Positions 35,601 to 43,513 of a DNA stretch of 47,624 nt are shown piece after piece. Both the position numbers and the translations under genes were made by a program. The stretch comes from Rhodospirillales bacterium (GTDB taxonomy: Bacteria > Pseudomonadota > Alphaproteobacteria > Acetobacterales > Acetobacteraceae): contig JAFKLG010000121.1 in NCBI GenBank assembly GCA_017304945.1, positions 1 to 47,624 on the forward strand, given 5' to 3'. Every line of letters begins with the position of its first letter. The stretch's first letter is position 1. The notes below the pieces were generated by a model. It was not told where the DNA came from. It made no database searches and saw only the letters and a program-made list of their open reading frames with translations.

Positions 35601-35964
35601 GGCCTGCAACGGCCGCGCGGTGCCGCTCGACCCGACCGACCGCGCCGGCGAGTACGTGGCCGGCGTGCGCTTCAAGGCGTGGAACCCGCCCTCCTCGCTG
35701 CATCCGATGGTGCAGCCGCACTCACCGCTGGTGTTCGACGTGTACGACCGCTGGAGCGGGCGCAGCCTGGGCGGGCTCACGCACCACGTCTCGCATCCCG
35801 GGGGACGCAGCTACGACCGTTTCCCGGTGAATGCGAACGAGGCCGAGGCGCGGCGCCGCGCGCGGTTCTTCCCGTTCGGCCACACGCCGGGTCCGATGCA
35901 GGAGCCGCCACTGCTGCGCTCCCGCGAGCACCCGCGCACGCTGGATCTGCGCCGCGCGGGGTGA
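32665..35964 (+). CDS. Transglutaminase-like domain fused to a DUF2126 putative amidoligase
   Basis: This 1099-residue two-part protein starts with the bacterial transglutaminase N-terminal beta domain (residues 1-90; HRTSYHYDRLVTLGPQTIRL). The transglutaminase/cysteine-peptidase core has the triad Cys180 (GGGKGSCRDSAWLL), His229 (TDLHAWAEVYLPG) and Asp245 (WVGLDATSG). From about residue 305 to the end is DUF2126 (PF09899), opening with LTMGGEPTFVSASD and EWNTDALGPTK, predicted by comparative genomics to be an amidoligase of the glutamine-synthetase-like COOH-NH2 ligase fold. Expected role: peptide or isopeptide bond formation paired with hydrolysis; no member of this architecture that I know has a defined substrate. 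ATG 32665 is chosen over the upstream frame (from 32359), which overlaps the divergent gene. Usual partners are encoded at 38880-42277. Confidence 0.88.
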   Translation: MPLHVALTHRTSYHYDRLVTLGPQTIRLRPAPHTRTGIVSYDLTIAPKPHFLNWQQDPQGNHLARVVFPERVDRFEVTVDLVADMVTINPFDFFLEPEAEQYPFTYDPVLEAELAPYRRVDTPGPQLTALLAQVSRAEQPTVQMLVALNALVQHRVEYIVRLEPGVLTPEQTLGGGKGSCRDSAWLLVQMLRLLGYAARFVSGYLIQLAPDVKPLEGPPGPSADFTDLHAWAEVYLPGAGWVGLDATSGLFCGEGHIPLAASPDPISAAPITGMVEKAEVSFDFEMSVRRIRETPRTTKPYTEATWQAILAQGAEVDRALARSAVRLTMGGEPTFVSASDIDAPEWNTDALGPTKQILAERLIRRLIDKWSPGAVLQHGMGKQYPGEPLPRWALLAHWRADGEPVWRDRALLASVEDRDDASAADAAGFATRLAERLQVDPSLVIPAHEDTHYYLWKEHRLPANVLAEESRLRDPLERERLARVFGQGLAAPVGSVLPLRRVMQDGARRWQSGKWFFRAGELFLIPGDSPIGLRLPLESLPWVSDEDLEVDLPPDPFAPKPPLPSAQAMRMVEGPGRPIERFRPVPQELPVVGKSDPAVVRTALTVEARNGLLHIFFPPLTAAEDWLALSAAIEDTATEMGRKVILEGYLPPEDERLVHFSVTPDPGVIEVNVHPAASWAEMVGRTEELYEEARQVGLATEKFNLDGRHVGTGGGNHVVMGAASPADSPFLRRPDLLKSLVGFWHNHPSLSFLFSGQFIGPTSQHPRVDEARQDSLAELEIAFSQIRAKEPVAPWVTDRLFRNILADMTGNTHRTEFCIDKLYAPETSSGRRGLVEFRALEMPPHARMSAAQMLLMRSAIAAFWERPYERRLVHWGTRVHDEFMLPHYVAQDFDDALEELSGLGFPLDPAWFEPHLAFRFPQIGEVTLRGMGLELRHALEPWHVLGEEPGGGGTVRYVDSSVERVQARVSGWVEERYVLACNGRAVPLDPTDRAGEYVAGVRFKAWNPPSSLHPMVQPHSPLVFDVYDRWSGRSLGGLTHHVSHPGGRSYDRFPVNANEAEARRRARFFPFGHTPGPMQEPPLLRSREHPRTLDLRRAG

Positions 35965-35972
35965 CCGTACGA

Positions 35973-36003
35973 CGGCGAGCCTGGCGCCGACGCCGGCTCG
36001 CCG
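35973..36003. terminator. Hairpin between convergent genes
   Basis: CGGCGAGCC (35973-35981) pairs with GGCTCGCCG (35995-36003) in the 62-bp gap between the amidoligase stop and the stop of the convergent flavoprotein gene. It is placed to end transcription from both sides. There is no T-run. Confidence 0.45.
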
Positions 36004-36026
36004 CGGCCGTGGCAGCTCGGGCGGGA

Positions 36027-37283
36027 TCAGGTCCGGGCGAGATTCGCCGGCTTCGACCAGCGCGCGCCGCCCGCGCCCACGACCGTGCGGTCGCGCACCA
36101 GGCTGCGCGCCAGATGGGCGCTCACCCGGCGGGAGGCGAAGCCGGCGCCATAGGCGAAGCGCAGCATCGGACCGAAGCTGTTGGCCGCGGCTGTGCCCAC
36201 GAAGTGGAGGCCGGGGATGGAGCTCTCGAAATTGCGCGACAGCCGCGGCGTGTGTTCGACGCAGTCGAGGCGGTCGAGGATCGACGGGCCGAAGAAGGCC
36301 AGGCGCCGCATGTCGACCCGGTAGCCGGTGCCGGCGATCACGTGGTCGGTGACCAGGTCGCGGATGCCGTCGGCGGTCTCGAGCCGCAGCTTCACGCGCC
36401 CGCCCACGGTGTCGGCGCTGGCGAGCCGCGCGCCCCCGATCGTGGGCACGATGCCGTCGACCTGGGCACGCAGCGTCCAGCCCGGCGCCGCCGGCAGGTG
36501 CTTGCGCACCACCATCACGCGGAACGCTTCCGGCATCGCGTGGAACACGTCCGGCATGGCGCAGCAGGCCCAGGACCGCCAGCCGGTGCCGAGACCGTTC
36601 TCGGGCTCCTTCAGCCGGTCCCAGAGCGACCGCGGAGCGGGCGGTCCACAATAGTCGACCTTGGGGCGTCGGCAGATGATGGTCGGCCGCGCGCCCCGCT
36701 GGTGCAGCAGCGCGGCAATGTTGATGGCCGAGGCGCCGCCGCCGATCACGGCGATGTCGCGATCGATGAACTGGTCGACCGTGACGTGGATCGCGGTGTG
36801 GGAGGCGAGCTCGATCGGCAGGTCGGCCAGTTGCGGCGGCATATACTCGTAGGCGCGGATTCCCGCCGCCACGATCACCCGGCGCGCCGGCGCGACCTCC
36901 CCATCCTCCAGATGCACATCGAAACCATACCGGGTCGGCATCACCGCGGTGACCAGCCGGTCTTCCAGATTGGGCACGAAGCGGGACTGGAAGGCGGTGC
37001 CGTACTCGATGAAGGTCGCGAGTGGAATCGGCAGGCCGATATCCTGGTACGGGTAGCCGCGCTCCTCGCAGAAGCGGCGCAGGGTCAGCTCGCCCTTGGG
37101 ATCATAGAGGTCGGAGGCGTTGCCTTCCGACTTCAGCACCATGCCCTTCGGCATAGATGTACGCCAGGTGTGCATCGGGCTGCCGAAGATGCGGAAGTCG
37201 ATGCCCAGACCGGCAAGGTGCGCGCCGAGCGAAAGTCCATACGGGCCGGCACCGATGACCGCAACATCGACGATTTCGCTCAT
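36027..37283 (-). CDS. FAD/NAD(P)-dependent oxidoreductase, flavin monooxygenase-like
   Basis: This 418-residue protein has an N-terminal FAD Rossmann motif GAGPYGLSL near residue 10 and a second nucleotide-binding motif IGGGASAINIAALL near residue 180, the two-dinucleotide architecture of class-B monooxygenases and N-hydroxylases. There is no FxGxxxHxxxW fingerprint, so it is not a Baeyer-Villiger enzyme; the substrate is unknown. The central DYCGPPAPRSLWDRLKEPE and CCAMPDVFHAMPEAF blocks are family-specific. The start is ATG 37283 with AGGAAG upstream; the open frame continues to 37400 through an A+T-rich leader. It sits on the opposite strand inside the split transglutaminase/ATP-grasp cluster; whether it belongs to that system is unknown. 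Confidence 0.85.
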   Translation of the reverse strand: MSEIVDVAVIGAGPYGLSLGAHLAGLGIDFRIFGSPMHTWRTSMPKGMVLKSEGNASDLYDPKGELTLRRFCEERGYPYQDIGLPIPLATFIEYGTAFQSRFVPNLEDRLVTAVMPTRYGFDVHLEDGEVAPARRVIVAAGIRAYEYMPPQLADLPIELASHTAIHVTVDQFIDRDIAVIGGGASAINIAALLHQRGARPTIICRRPKVDYCGPPAPRSLWDRLKEPENGLGTGWRSWACCAMPDVFHAMPEAFRVMVVRKHLPAAPGWTLRAQVDGIVPTIGGARLASADTVGGRVKLRLETADGIRDLVTDHVIAGTGYRVDMRRLAFFGPSILDRLDCVEHTPRLSRNFESSIPGLHFVGTAAANSFGPMLRFAYGAGFASRRVSAHLARSLVRDRTVVGAGGARWSKPANLART

Positions 37284-37359
37284 GACACCTGCTGCTTCCT
37301 TAACAATTACTTTGTCGGTTATTTCGGTAGAGGATACCAGACAAATAACGGAGAGGATA

Positions 37360-37515
37360 ATGAAACCCAGGAAAGTGTCATTCGCCGACCTTTTCTTCAC
37401 ACCAACGCGACCGCAGGCAGCCCTCCGGCGATGTGCCGCCCACCTCGTCCATGAGGAACGAGGCGTTGGGCCACGGCGACCGGAGATGTCGGGGTGTTAC
37501 CGAAGGGGACGTTAG
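37360..37515 (+). CDS. Possible small ORF (51 codons), doubtful
   Basis: An ATG at 37360 is preceded by GGAGAGG three to nine bases upstream and opens 51 codons beginning MKPRKVSFADLFF. It lies in an A+T-richer stretch between the flavoprotein and hydrolase genes, antisense to the upstream leader of the former. The second half is arginine-rich and looks like random GC-rich translation. No family is recognised. Confidence 0.2.
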   Translation: MKPRKVSFADLFFTPTRPQAALRRCAAHLVHEERGVGPRRPEMSGCYRRGR

Positions 37516-37567
37516 CACGCCGAGCGGTCCACCCGCGTTCAAACAGACGTGCCAGGCGCCTCCGTGA

Positions 37568-38602
37568 TCAAAGGGTTCGGTAACGATCCGTCGCGTCGTC
37601 CCCCGGCTCCAGCCGCAATGCCCCGCCCGCCAGCATGTGATTGACGTGCGCCAGCACCTCACCGAAAGCGAAACTGGTTTGATGTGCGTCCAATTCGCGC
37701 GGGAAGACATGCGGCACGATATCCGCCACCGTCAGGGCGCGGTCGCGGCACGCCACCGCGATCACCCCGCACCGCTCCGCGTGGTGCGCCGTGAGTTCGT
37801 CGATTCGGGGATGCAGGCCGAGGAACGGCAGCCCGTGGCCCGGCAGCACGAACACGTCGTCGGCCACCTCACCGCGCAGGTCGGCCAGCGACCGCAGGTA
37901 GATCCCCAGCGCGTCCAGGTCCGGCTCCATCGCATGGACGCTGACATTGGGGGAAATCCGCGCGATCACCTGGTCGGCGGCCAGGAAGATCCGGTCGGCC
38001 TCGCACACCAGCATCGCCTGCTCGAGCGCATGGCCGCCGCCGGTCAGCACCCGGAAGCTGCGTCCCCCGATCCGCAGGGAGTCGCCGTGGCGGATGCGAT
38101 GGTACGTGGTGGGGACGCCGGTGGTGCGGCGGAGATACTCGTGGCCGCGCGACAGCACGATCTCGGTGACCGAGGCATCGAGCCCGTGCCGGCGGTAGAA
38201 CGGCCGATGCATCTCGGCCCCGAGATCGCCGGGGGCGTATTGCAGCGCGAGGCTGTACAGGTACTCGGGGCGCGGCATCCACAGCTCGAGGCCGAATCGC
38301 GCGTGCAGCCAGCCGGCCAGCCCGACATGGTCGGGGTGGAAATGCGTCACGATCATCCGCGTCAGGCGCCGCCCGGCGAAGGGACCGGCCAGCACGATCT
38401 CCCACGCAGCGCGGCACGCGTCGGTGCCGAGGCCGGTATCGAGCACCGCCCAGCCGCCATCATCTTCAATAAGGTACAGGTTCACGTGGTTCAGCCGGTA
38501 GGGCAGCGGCAGCCGCAGCCACTGGATGCCCGGGGCGATGTCGACCAGGGCGCCTTGTGTGGGCGGTTCGGCGACGGGAAAACGGAGGACGGCGTCGTTC
38601 AT
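37568..38602 (-). CDS. Metallo-beta-lactamase-fold hydrolase
   Basis: This 344-residue protein has the binuclear zinc motif THFHPDHVG (His87, His89, Asp91, His92), a third-ligand histidine in GGGHALEQAM, the bridging aspartate in FLAADQVI and a final histidine in VLPGHGLPF. The C-terminal helical extension (FAFGEVLAHVNHMLAGG) resembles the winged-helix-like tail of MBL proteins that act on thioesters or lactones. Residues 30-60 (PLPYRLNHVNLYLIEDDGGWAVLDTG, in two parts) are typical of the larger hydrolase group. It is on the minus strand between the amidoligase and ATP-grasp genes. The precise substrate is unknown. Confidence 0.9.
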   Translation of the reverse strand: MNDAVLRFPVAEPPTQGALVDIAPGIQWLRLPLPYRLNHVNLYLIEDDGGWAVLDTGLGTDACRAAWEIVLAGPFAGRRLTRMIVTHFHPDHVGLAGWLHARFGLELWMPRPEYLYSLALQYAPGDLGAEMHRPFYRRHGLDASVTEIVLSRGHEYLRRTTGVPTTYHRIRHGDSLRIGGRSFRVLTGGGHALEQAMLVCEADRIFLAADQVIARISPNVSVHAMEPDLDALGIYLRSLADLRGEVADDVFVLPGHGLPFLGLHPRIDELTAHHAERCGVIAVACRDRALTVADIVPHVFPRELDAHQTSFAFGEVLAHVNHMLAGGALRLEPGDDATDRYRTL

Positions 38603-38879
38603 CGGCGCAGTGTAGCGCGATCACCTCCGCATGCACGTCATCCCTCCCCCGCCCGGCGCGAGGCCGAGGGCCGCCTGACGCGGGGCTCTGCCGTTCATGT
38701 GGACAACGACCTTCCGAGCGGGCACCTTTCCGCGCTGCATCTCCAACCGTGAGGGATCGTCGGTGTGCGTGCCTGCCACGGCTTGGCCGTTCCGCTCAGC
38801 CAACCGCGTCGCAGCGCCGCCCGCAGGATGGCCGCGCCCCCGTTCCCGCACGCGCCGATGACCGGGCCCGGCGACGATC

Positions 38880-41408
38880 ATGGCTGACCCCGGCCTCGAC
38901 CTGGGCACGGAGGCCGGCCCGCCGCTCGACGAGATGGCGGACGGCACCGGGCATGCCCGCCCGCACTGGCGCACGCTGCTGGGGGCGATCTTCGGCCTGG
39001 GGCGGGAGGCGCTGGCCGGCCGCGCGCGGCTGCTGGAACAGGCCTTCGCCGAGGAGGGGATCACCGCCATCCTGCCTGGCGAGCAGGCCACGAACTGGCG
39101 CTGCGACCCGATTCCCCTGCCGCTCACCGCCGCCGAGTTCGCCAGCCTCGAGGCCGGGCTCACCCAGCGCGCGCGGCTACTGGAGGCGATTCTCGGCGAC
39201 CTTTACGGCCCACAGGCGCTGCTCGCCGATGGCGCGCTGCCCACCGACCTCGTGTTCGCCAATCCCGCCTTCCTGCGCCCGTGCCGCGGCATGCACATGC
39301 GGCAGCACGAGCGCATGCTGCATATCTACGCCGCCGACCTGCTGCGTGGCCCCGACGGGGTGTGGCGGGTGCTGGCCGACCACACGGGCCAGGTCACCGG
39401 CCTCGCCTACGCGCTCGAAAACCGCCGCATGCTGGGCCGCGTGGTGCCGGAACTGTTCGCCTCGCAGCGCATCTGCCAGCTCCGCCCGTTCCTCGAGCGC
39501 ACCAGCGAGGCGCTGCAGGCGCTCGCCCCGGTCGATGGCGCCGCGGTCGCCCTGCTGAGCGGCGGCCACGCCGACCCGCTCTGGTTCGAGCACGTCATGC
39601 TGTCGCGGGAGCTGTCCATCGGCCTGGTCGAAGGCGGCGACCTGACCATCCGCAACGGGCTCGTATTCCTCAAGACGCTCCGCGGCCTGCAGCGCATCGG
39701 CGTGCTGTTCCGCCGGCAGGAGGGGCCGCTGCTGGATCCGCTGGAACTCTCTCCGGGCGGCGGCGGCACCCCCGGCCTGCTGGACGCGATCCGCAACGGA
39801 AACGTGCGGGTGGTGAACGACGTCGGCACCGCGCTGGCCGAGGCGCCCGGCCTCGCCGCCTTCCTGCCGCAGCTCTGCCGGCGCCTCCTCGGCGAGGATC
39901 TGATGCTGCCCTCCCAGGCGACGCTCTGGCTCGGCGAGGAGGCGATGGTACGCACCGTGCTGCGTGATCTCTCCGGCTGGCTGATCCGCCCGGCGACCGA
40001 CGGCAGCGCCGCTCCCGTGCTGCCGGCCCTGCTGTCGGCGGAGCAGCGCGCGACGCTCGCCGCCACGATCGCGGCGCATCCGGAGCGCTGGGCGGCCTCC
40101 GAGGCCCCCACGCCCTCGGTGGCCCCCTGCGTCGGGTCGGCCGGACTCGAGCCGAAGCCGATCGCCTTGCGGCTGTTCCTCGCCTTCGACGGCAGCACCT
40201 GGCACGCGATGCCCGGCGGCCTGGCCCGCGCGCTGTCGGACGAGGACGCGCTGGCCGGCCGCCTACCGCGCAACGCCCTCTCCAAGGACGTCTGGGTGAT
40301 GGCCGACGAGGGCAGCGCGGTCCAGGGCGCGCTCGGCCTGCTCACCCCCTCACTGGCGATCCGCCGCACGGCGGGCGACCTGCCGAGCCGCGTCGCGGAC
40401 AATTTCTACTGGCTGGGCCGTTACCTCGAGCGGCTCGAGGAGAGCGCGCGAGTGCAACGCGCCATCCTGGGGCGGCTGATGCGCTCCTCCCTCTCGGCGC
40501 GGGACGTGAGCGAGGTGCAGTTGCTGATCGACGCGCTGAGCGCCGCCGGCATGATGCAGGCAGAGGATGCGAGCGCCCTCGGTACCGCGCTGCTCACCTC
40601 GGCCGTGCTGCGCGCCTTCCGCCATGCCGGCCCGATGCGCGGGCTGCTGGACCATGTCGCACGCCAGGTCGGCCAGTTGCGCGACCGGCTGACCGGCGAG
40701 ATGCATGCGGTCCTCACCCGCTCGCTGCGCGAACTCGGCGAGGCGATGCGGCAGATGCCGCCCGATGCCGACCCGCGCGCGCTCGAACAGGCGACGCTGC
40801 TGACCACGCGGGTGCTGGAATTCGCGGCCGTGGTCGCGGGGCTCGCGGCCGAGAACATGGTGCGCGGCGGCGGCCGGCTGTTCCTCGATTTCGGTCGCCG
40901 GGTGGAGCGGGCGCAGGCGATCGTCACCGAACTCGCGCTCGCCCTCGACCAGCCCAACGCGGCCTCGCAGCCGGGGCGCGTCGATGCCGGCCTGCGCCTC
41001 GCGCTCGAATTGCGGGATTCGGTGATCACCTATCGCACCCGCTACCTCGCGGTGCTGCAGCCGGCCCCGGCGCTCGACCTGATCCTGGCCGACGAGGGCA
41101 ATCCGCGCGGGCTGATGTTCCAGTTGCTGGCCGTGCGCGCGTTGCTGGGAGAGATCGTGGAGGAGGGCGACTCGCTGCTGCTCGCGGTCGACCCGCTGCT
41201 GGCCGAGGCCAGCCGGATCGTGACGGACGTGCAGGCCATGCCGGACCAGAGTGCCGCCGCCGCGCGCCTGCCACCGCGGCTCCGCGCGTTGGAGGCGGCG
41301 ATCTCCGCCCTCGCCGACCGCGTCTCGCGCCGCTACTTCACCCTGCTGCCGATCGCCCGCAGCCTTGGGATGGAGACCGACTCCCCGTCGCTGCGCGGCG
41401 CGGCATGA
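38880..41408 (+). CDS. Circularly permuted ATP-grasp domain fused to an alpha-E domain
   Basis: In this 842-residue protein, residues about 60-480 correspond to the circularly permuted ATP-grasp family (DUF404/DUF407 type), seen in HERMLHIYAADLLRGPDGVW, DPLWFEHVMLSRELSIGLVE, DLTIRNGLVFLKTLRGLQ and CRRLLGEDLMLPSQATLW. Residues from 501 form the all-helical alpha-E domain, opening with SRVADNFYWLGRYLERLEES. The pair is predicted to ligate peptides or amino acids to an unknown acceptor. Positions I expect as a lysine-containing VIKPAF and a YVAQE motif read LIRPAT and WAASE here, so the ligase site may be altered. The stop overlaps the next gene's ATG by four bases. The start at ATG 38880 lacks a good ribosome binding site. 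Confidence 0.85.
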   Translation: MADPGLDLGTEAGPPLDEMADGTGHARPHWRTLLGAIFGLGREALAGRARLLEQAFAEEGITAILPGEQATNWRCDPIPLPLTAAEFASLEAGLTQRARLLEAILGDLYGPQALLADGALPTDLVFANPAFLRPCRGMHMRQHERMLHIYAADLLRGPDGVWRVLADHTGQVTGLAYALENRRMLGRVVPELFASQRICQLRPFLERTSEALQALAPVDGAAVALLSGGHADPLWFEHVMLSRELSIGLVEGGDLTIRNGLVFLKTLRGLQRIGVLFRRQEGPLLDPLELSPGGGGTPGLLDAIRNGNVRVVNDVGTALAEAPGLAAFLPQLCRRLLGEDLMLPSQATLWLGEEAMVRTVLRDLSGWLIRPATDGSAAPVLPALLSAEQRATLAATIAAHPERWAASEAPTPSVAPCVGSAGLEPKPIALRLFLAFDGSTWHAMPGGLARALSDEDALAGRLPRNALSKDVWVMADEGSAVQGALGLLTPSLAIRRTAGDLPSRVADNFYWLGRYLERLEESARVQRAILGRLMRSSLSARDVSEVQLLIDALSAAGMMQAEDASALGTALLTSAVLRAFRHAGPMRGLLDHVARQVGQLRDRLTGEMHAVLTRSLRELGEAMRQMPPDADPRALEQATLLTTRVLEFAAVVAGLAAENMVRGGGRLFLDFGRRVERAQAIVTELALALDQPNAASQPGRVDAGLRLALELRDSVITYRTRYLAVLQPAPALDLILADEGNPRGLMFQLLAVRALLGEIVEEGDSLLLAVDPLLAEASRIVTDVQAMPDQSAAAARLPPRLRALEAAISALADRVSRRYFTLLPIARSLGMETDSPSLRGAA

Positions 41409-42277
41409 GATACCGGGTCTGCCACACCAGCCGCTACGCCTATGGCAGTTCGGTCGAGCTGGCGGCGCACATGGTGCATCTGCGACCGCGCGCGCTGCCG
41501 TTCCAGACCGTGGTGAGCGAGCGGATCCTGACCGACCCGCCACCCGCGCGGCGCCGCGACGGGATCGACCATTTCGGCAACACGGTGACCTGGCTGTTCC
41601 TGGACCTGCCGCACGCGGACTTCGCGGTGACCGCCGAGTCGATCGTCGACGTCCAGTTCCCGCCGCCACCGGCCGCCGAGTCGACGCCGCCCTGGGAAGA
41701 GGTGGTGGCCGCCGCGCGCAGTCCCGAGGGATGGCGCGCCTCCGAATTCCGCTTCGACAGCCCGATGGCGCCGGCGCAGGCCGCCGCGGCCGCCTATGCC
41801 GCGCCCTGCTTCCCGACCGGACGGCCGGTGCTGGCCGGACTGCTGGATTTGAACGCCCGCATCCGCCGCGATTTCCGCTTCCGCGCCGGCGTGACCACGG
41901 TGGCGACCCCGGTCGCCCAGGTGCTGCAGCGGCGCGAGGGCGTATGCCAGGACTTCTCCCATGTGATGCTGAGCGCATTGCGCGGCCTCGGCCTGCCGGC
42001 CCGCTACGTCTCGGGCTACATCCGCACGCGTCCCCCGCCCGGCCAGCCCCGCCGCCAAGGCGCCGACCAGTCGCATGCCTGGGTCGGCTGCTGGCTCGGG
42101 CCGGCGCATGGCTGGATCGACCTCGACCCCACCAACGGCCTGGTGGTGGCGGACGAGCACGTCGTGCTGGGATGGGGGCGCGACTATGGAGACGTGAGTC
42201 CGGTGCGCGGCGTGATCCTGGGCGGCGGCGACCACAGCCTGGCGGTCACCGTGGACCTGGAGCCGGCCGAGGGCTGA
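41405..42277 (+). CDS. Transglutaminase-like cysteine protease family protein
   Basis: This 290-residue stand-alone protein has the N-terminal beta domain (residues 1-85; VCHTSRYAYGSSVELAAHMV) and a transglutaminase core with triad Cys181 (REGVCQDFSHVML), His224 (QSHAWVGCWL) and Asp241 (WIDLDPTNG). Bacterial members are usually thought to hydrolyse amide or isopeptide bonds rather than crosslink. The ATGA overlap with the ATP-grasp/alpha-E gene implies translational coupling and a joint role. No signal peptide is seen, so it should act in the cytoplasm. Confidence 0.92.
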   Translation: MRYRVCHTSRYAYGSSVELAAHMVHLRPRALPFQTVVSERILTDPPPARRRDGIDHFGNTVTWLFLDLPHADFAVTAESIVDVQFPPPPAAESTPPWEEVVAAARSPEGWRASEFRFDSPMAPAQAAAAAYAAPCFPTGRPVLAGLLDLNARIRRDFRFRAGVTTVATPVAQVLQRREGVCQDFSHVMLSALRGLGLPARYVSGYIRTRPPPGQPRRQGADQSHAWVGCWLGPAHGWIDLDPTNGLVVADEHVVLGWGRDYGDVSPVRGVILGGGDHSLAVTVDLEPAEG

Positions 42278-42298
42278 GCGCCGCCCCGCCGCGACCCA

Positions 42299-42826
42299 TC
42301 ACCCGACCAGTCCGAACGCCCCGACCACCGCGGCGGCGGCGAGCACCAGCATCGGGTGCAACCGGTCGCTCAGGAACAGCCCGGTCGCGACCAGGGTAAG
42401 TACCGCCGCGCGCCAGTCGATCGAGGTCGAGTGCGCCAGCAACACCGCGCCCGCCATCACCAGCCCGCCGGTGACCGGCATCAGCCCCGCCTGGATCGCG
42501 CGTCGCCACGGGCGGTCGCGGAACTTGTGCCAGAGATGGGCGGAGACGAAGGTGAGTATGGAGGATGGCGCGGTGAGCGCCCCGGTCGCCACCAGGGCAC
42601 CGGACAACCCGGCGACGCGCCAGCCGATCAGCGTCGAGACCAGCATGTTCGGCCCCGGCGCAGCCTGCGCCAGCGCATAGAGCGCGGCGAATTCCTGCGG
42701 GGTCATCCACCCATGCACCTGCGTCACCTGGCGCTGCATCTCGGGCAGGATCGTGTTGCCGCCGCCGAAGGCGAGCAATGAGAGCTGCCCGAAGATGATG
42801 GCGAGGGCCGCGAGCGTGCCGCTCAC
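42299..42826 (-). CDS. Chromate transporter, second half (short-chain ChrA)
   Basis: This 175-residue membrane protein is a single CHR domain: FGQLSLLAFGGGNTILPEMQ, then LAQAAPGPNMLVSTLIGWRV and six or so hydrophobic segments. It starts with GTG (42826) overlapping the TGA of the upstream half-gene by three bases of a GTGA, so the two are translationally coupled. Paired half-length ChrA proteins act together as a chromate efflux carrier. The original frame continues upstream to 43402, but that portion is an antiphase read of the partner gene. Confidence 0.88.
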   Translation of the reverse strand: MSGTLAALAIIFGQLSLLAFGGGNTILPEMQRQVTQVHGWMTPQEFAALYALAQAAPGPNMLVSTLIGWRVAGLSGALVATGALTAPSSILTFVSAHLWHKFRDRPWRRAIQAGLMPVTGGLVMAGAVLLAHSTSIDWRAAVLTLVATGLFLSDRLHPMLVLAAAAVVGAFGLVG

Positions 42827-43368
42827 CGGCCGATCCGCATCGTCAGCAGGATCGAGAGCGGCGCCATCACGGCGAGCACGAGCGGGAGCGGCAGCCGCGC
42901 CACGGCGATCGCGGCCAGGGTGACGGCGGCGATCGCGAGTCCGACCGGGTTGGTGCGCAGCGGCGCAGTGATCTTGAGCGCGGTCGCGAGCACGAGGCCG
43001 GATGCGGCGGCGGCGAGTCCCGCGAACGCGTGCCGGACGGTCGGATGGCCGCCGTAGCGCAAATAGAGCGCGCCCAGCGAGATGACGATCGCCATCGGCG
43101 CGAACAACAGCCCGCAAAAGGCGGCGGCGGCTCCGGAGACGCCGTGGAACCGCGACCCGAGCGCTACGGAGACGTTGATGACGTTGGGGCCGGGCAGGAA
43201 CTGGCAGAGGCCGAGGAGGTCGGTGAACTCGGTTGCCGAGAGCCAGCGGCGCTGGTCCACGATCATGCGCCGCGCCCAGGGCAGCACGCCGCCGAAGCCG
43301 CATACGCCGACCCCGAGGAACCCCAGGAACAGGGCGCTGCGAGTCGGAGGCGGCGCGGGCGTCAGCAT
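42823..43368 (-). CDS. Chromate transporter, first half (short-chain ChrA)
   Basis: This 181-residue membrane protein is the N-terminal CHR domain, with FLGVGVCGFGGVLPWARRM, the characteristic LLGLCQFLPGPNVINVSVAL and five or six hydrophobic helices. In long ChrA proteins the two halves are fused with opposite membrane topology; here they are separate, overlapping genes. ATG 43368 is chosen over a TTG at 43404; the ribosome binding site is weak. The upstream region is the repeat-rich intergenic stretch. Confidence 0.85.
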   Translation of the reverse strand: MLTPAPPPTRSALFLGFLGVGVCGFGGVLPWARRMIVDQRRWLSATEFTDLLGLCQFLPGPNVINVSVALGSRFHGVSGAAAAFCGLLFAPMAIVISLGALYLRYGGHPTVRHAFAGLAAAASGLVLATALKITAPLRTNPVGLAIAAVTLAAIAVARLPLPLVLAVMAPLSILLTMRIGR

Positions 43369-43489
43369 GGGCGGGAGGATGACGCGTCTGCTTTGGGTCC
43401 ACAACGGCGGTTGGAGTTATGGGGAGGAGGTGGAGGTGGTGGCGGTTGTCGTGGGCGTTGAGCCCTGGGCATCGGGGTCCGCGGGCGTT

Positions 43490-43513
43490 GGGGGCGGGGC
43501 GTTGGGAGCGGGG
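43490..43513 (+). other. G-quadruplex-type motif
   Basis: Four guanine runs (5, 4, 3 and 4 G) at 43490-43513 are separated by loops of 1, 4 and 3 bases, meeting the G3+N1-7 rule on the plus strand. In GC-rich DNA this can occur by chance. Confidence 0.4.

Noticed and set aside
32635..35721. 1028-codon minus-strand open frame
   Set aside because: It mirrors the transglutaminase-amidoligase gene, which has clear catalytic motifs; the antisense product is low-complexity (runs of His, Arg, Gln).
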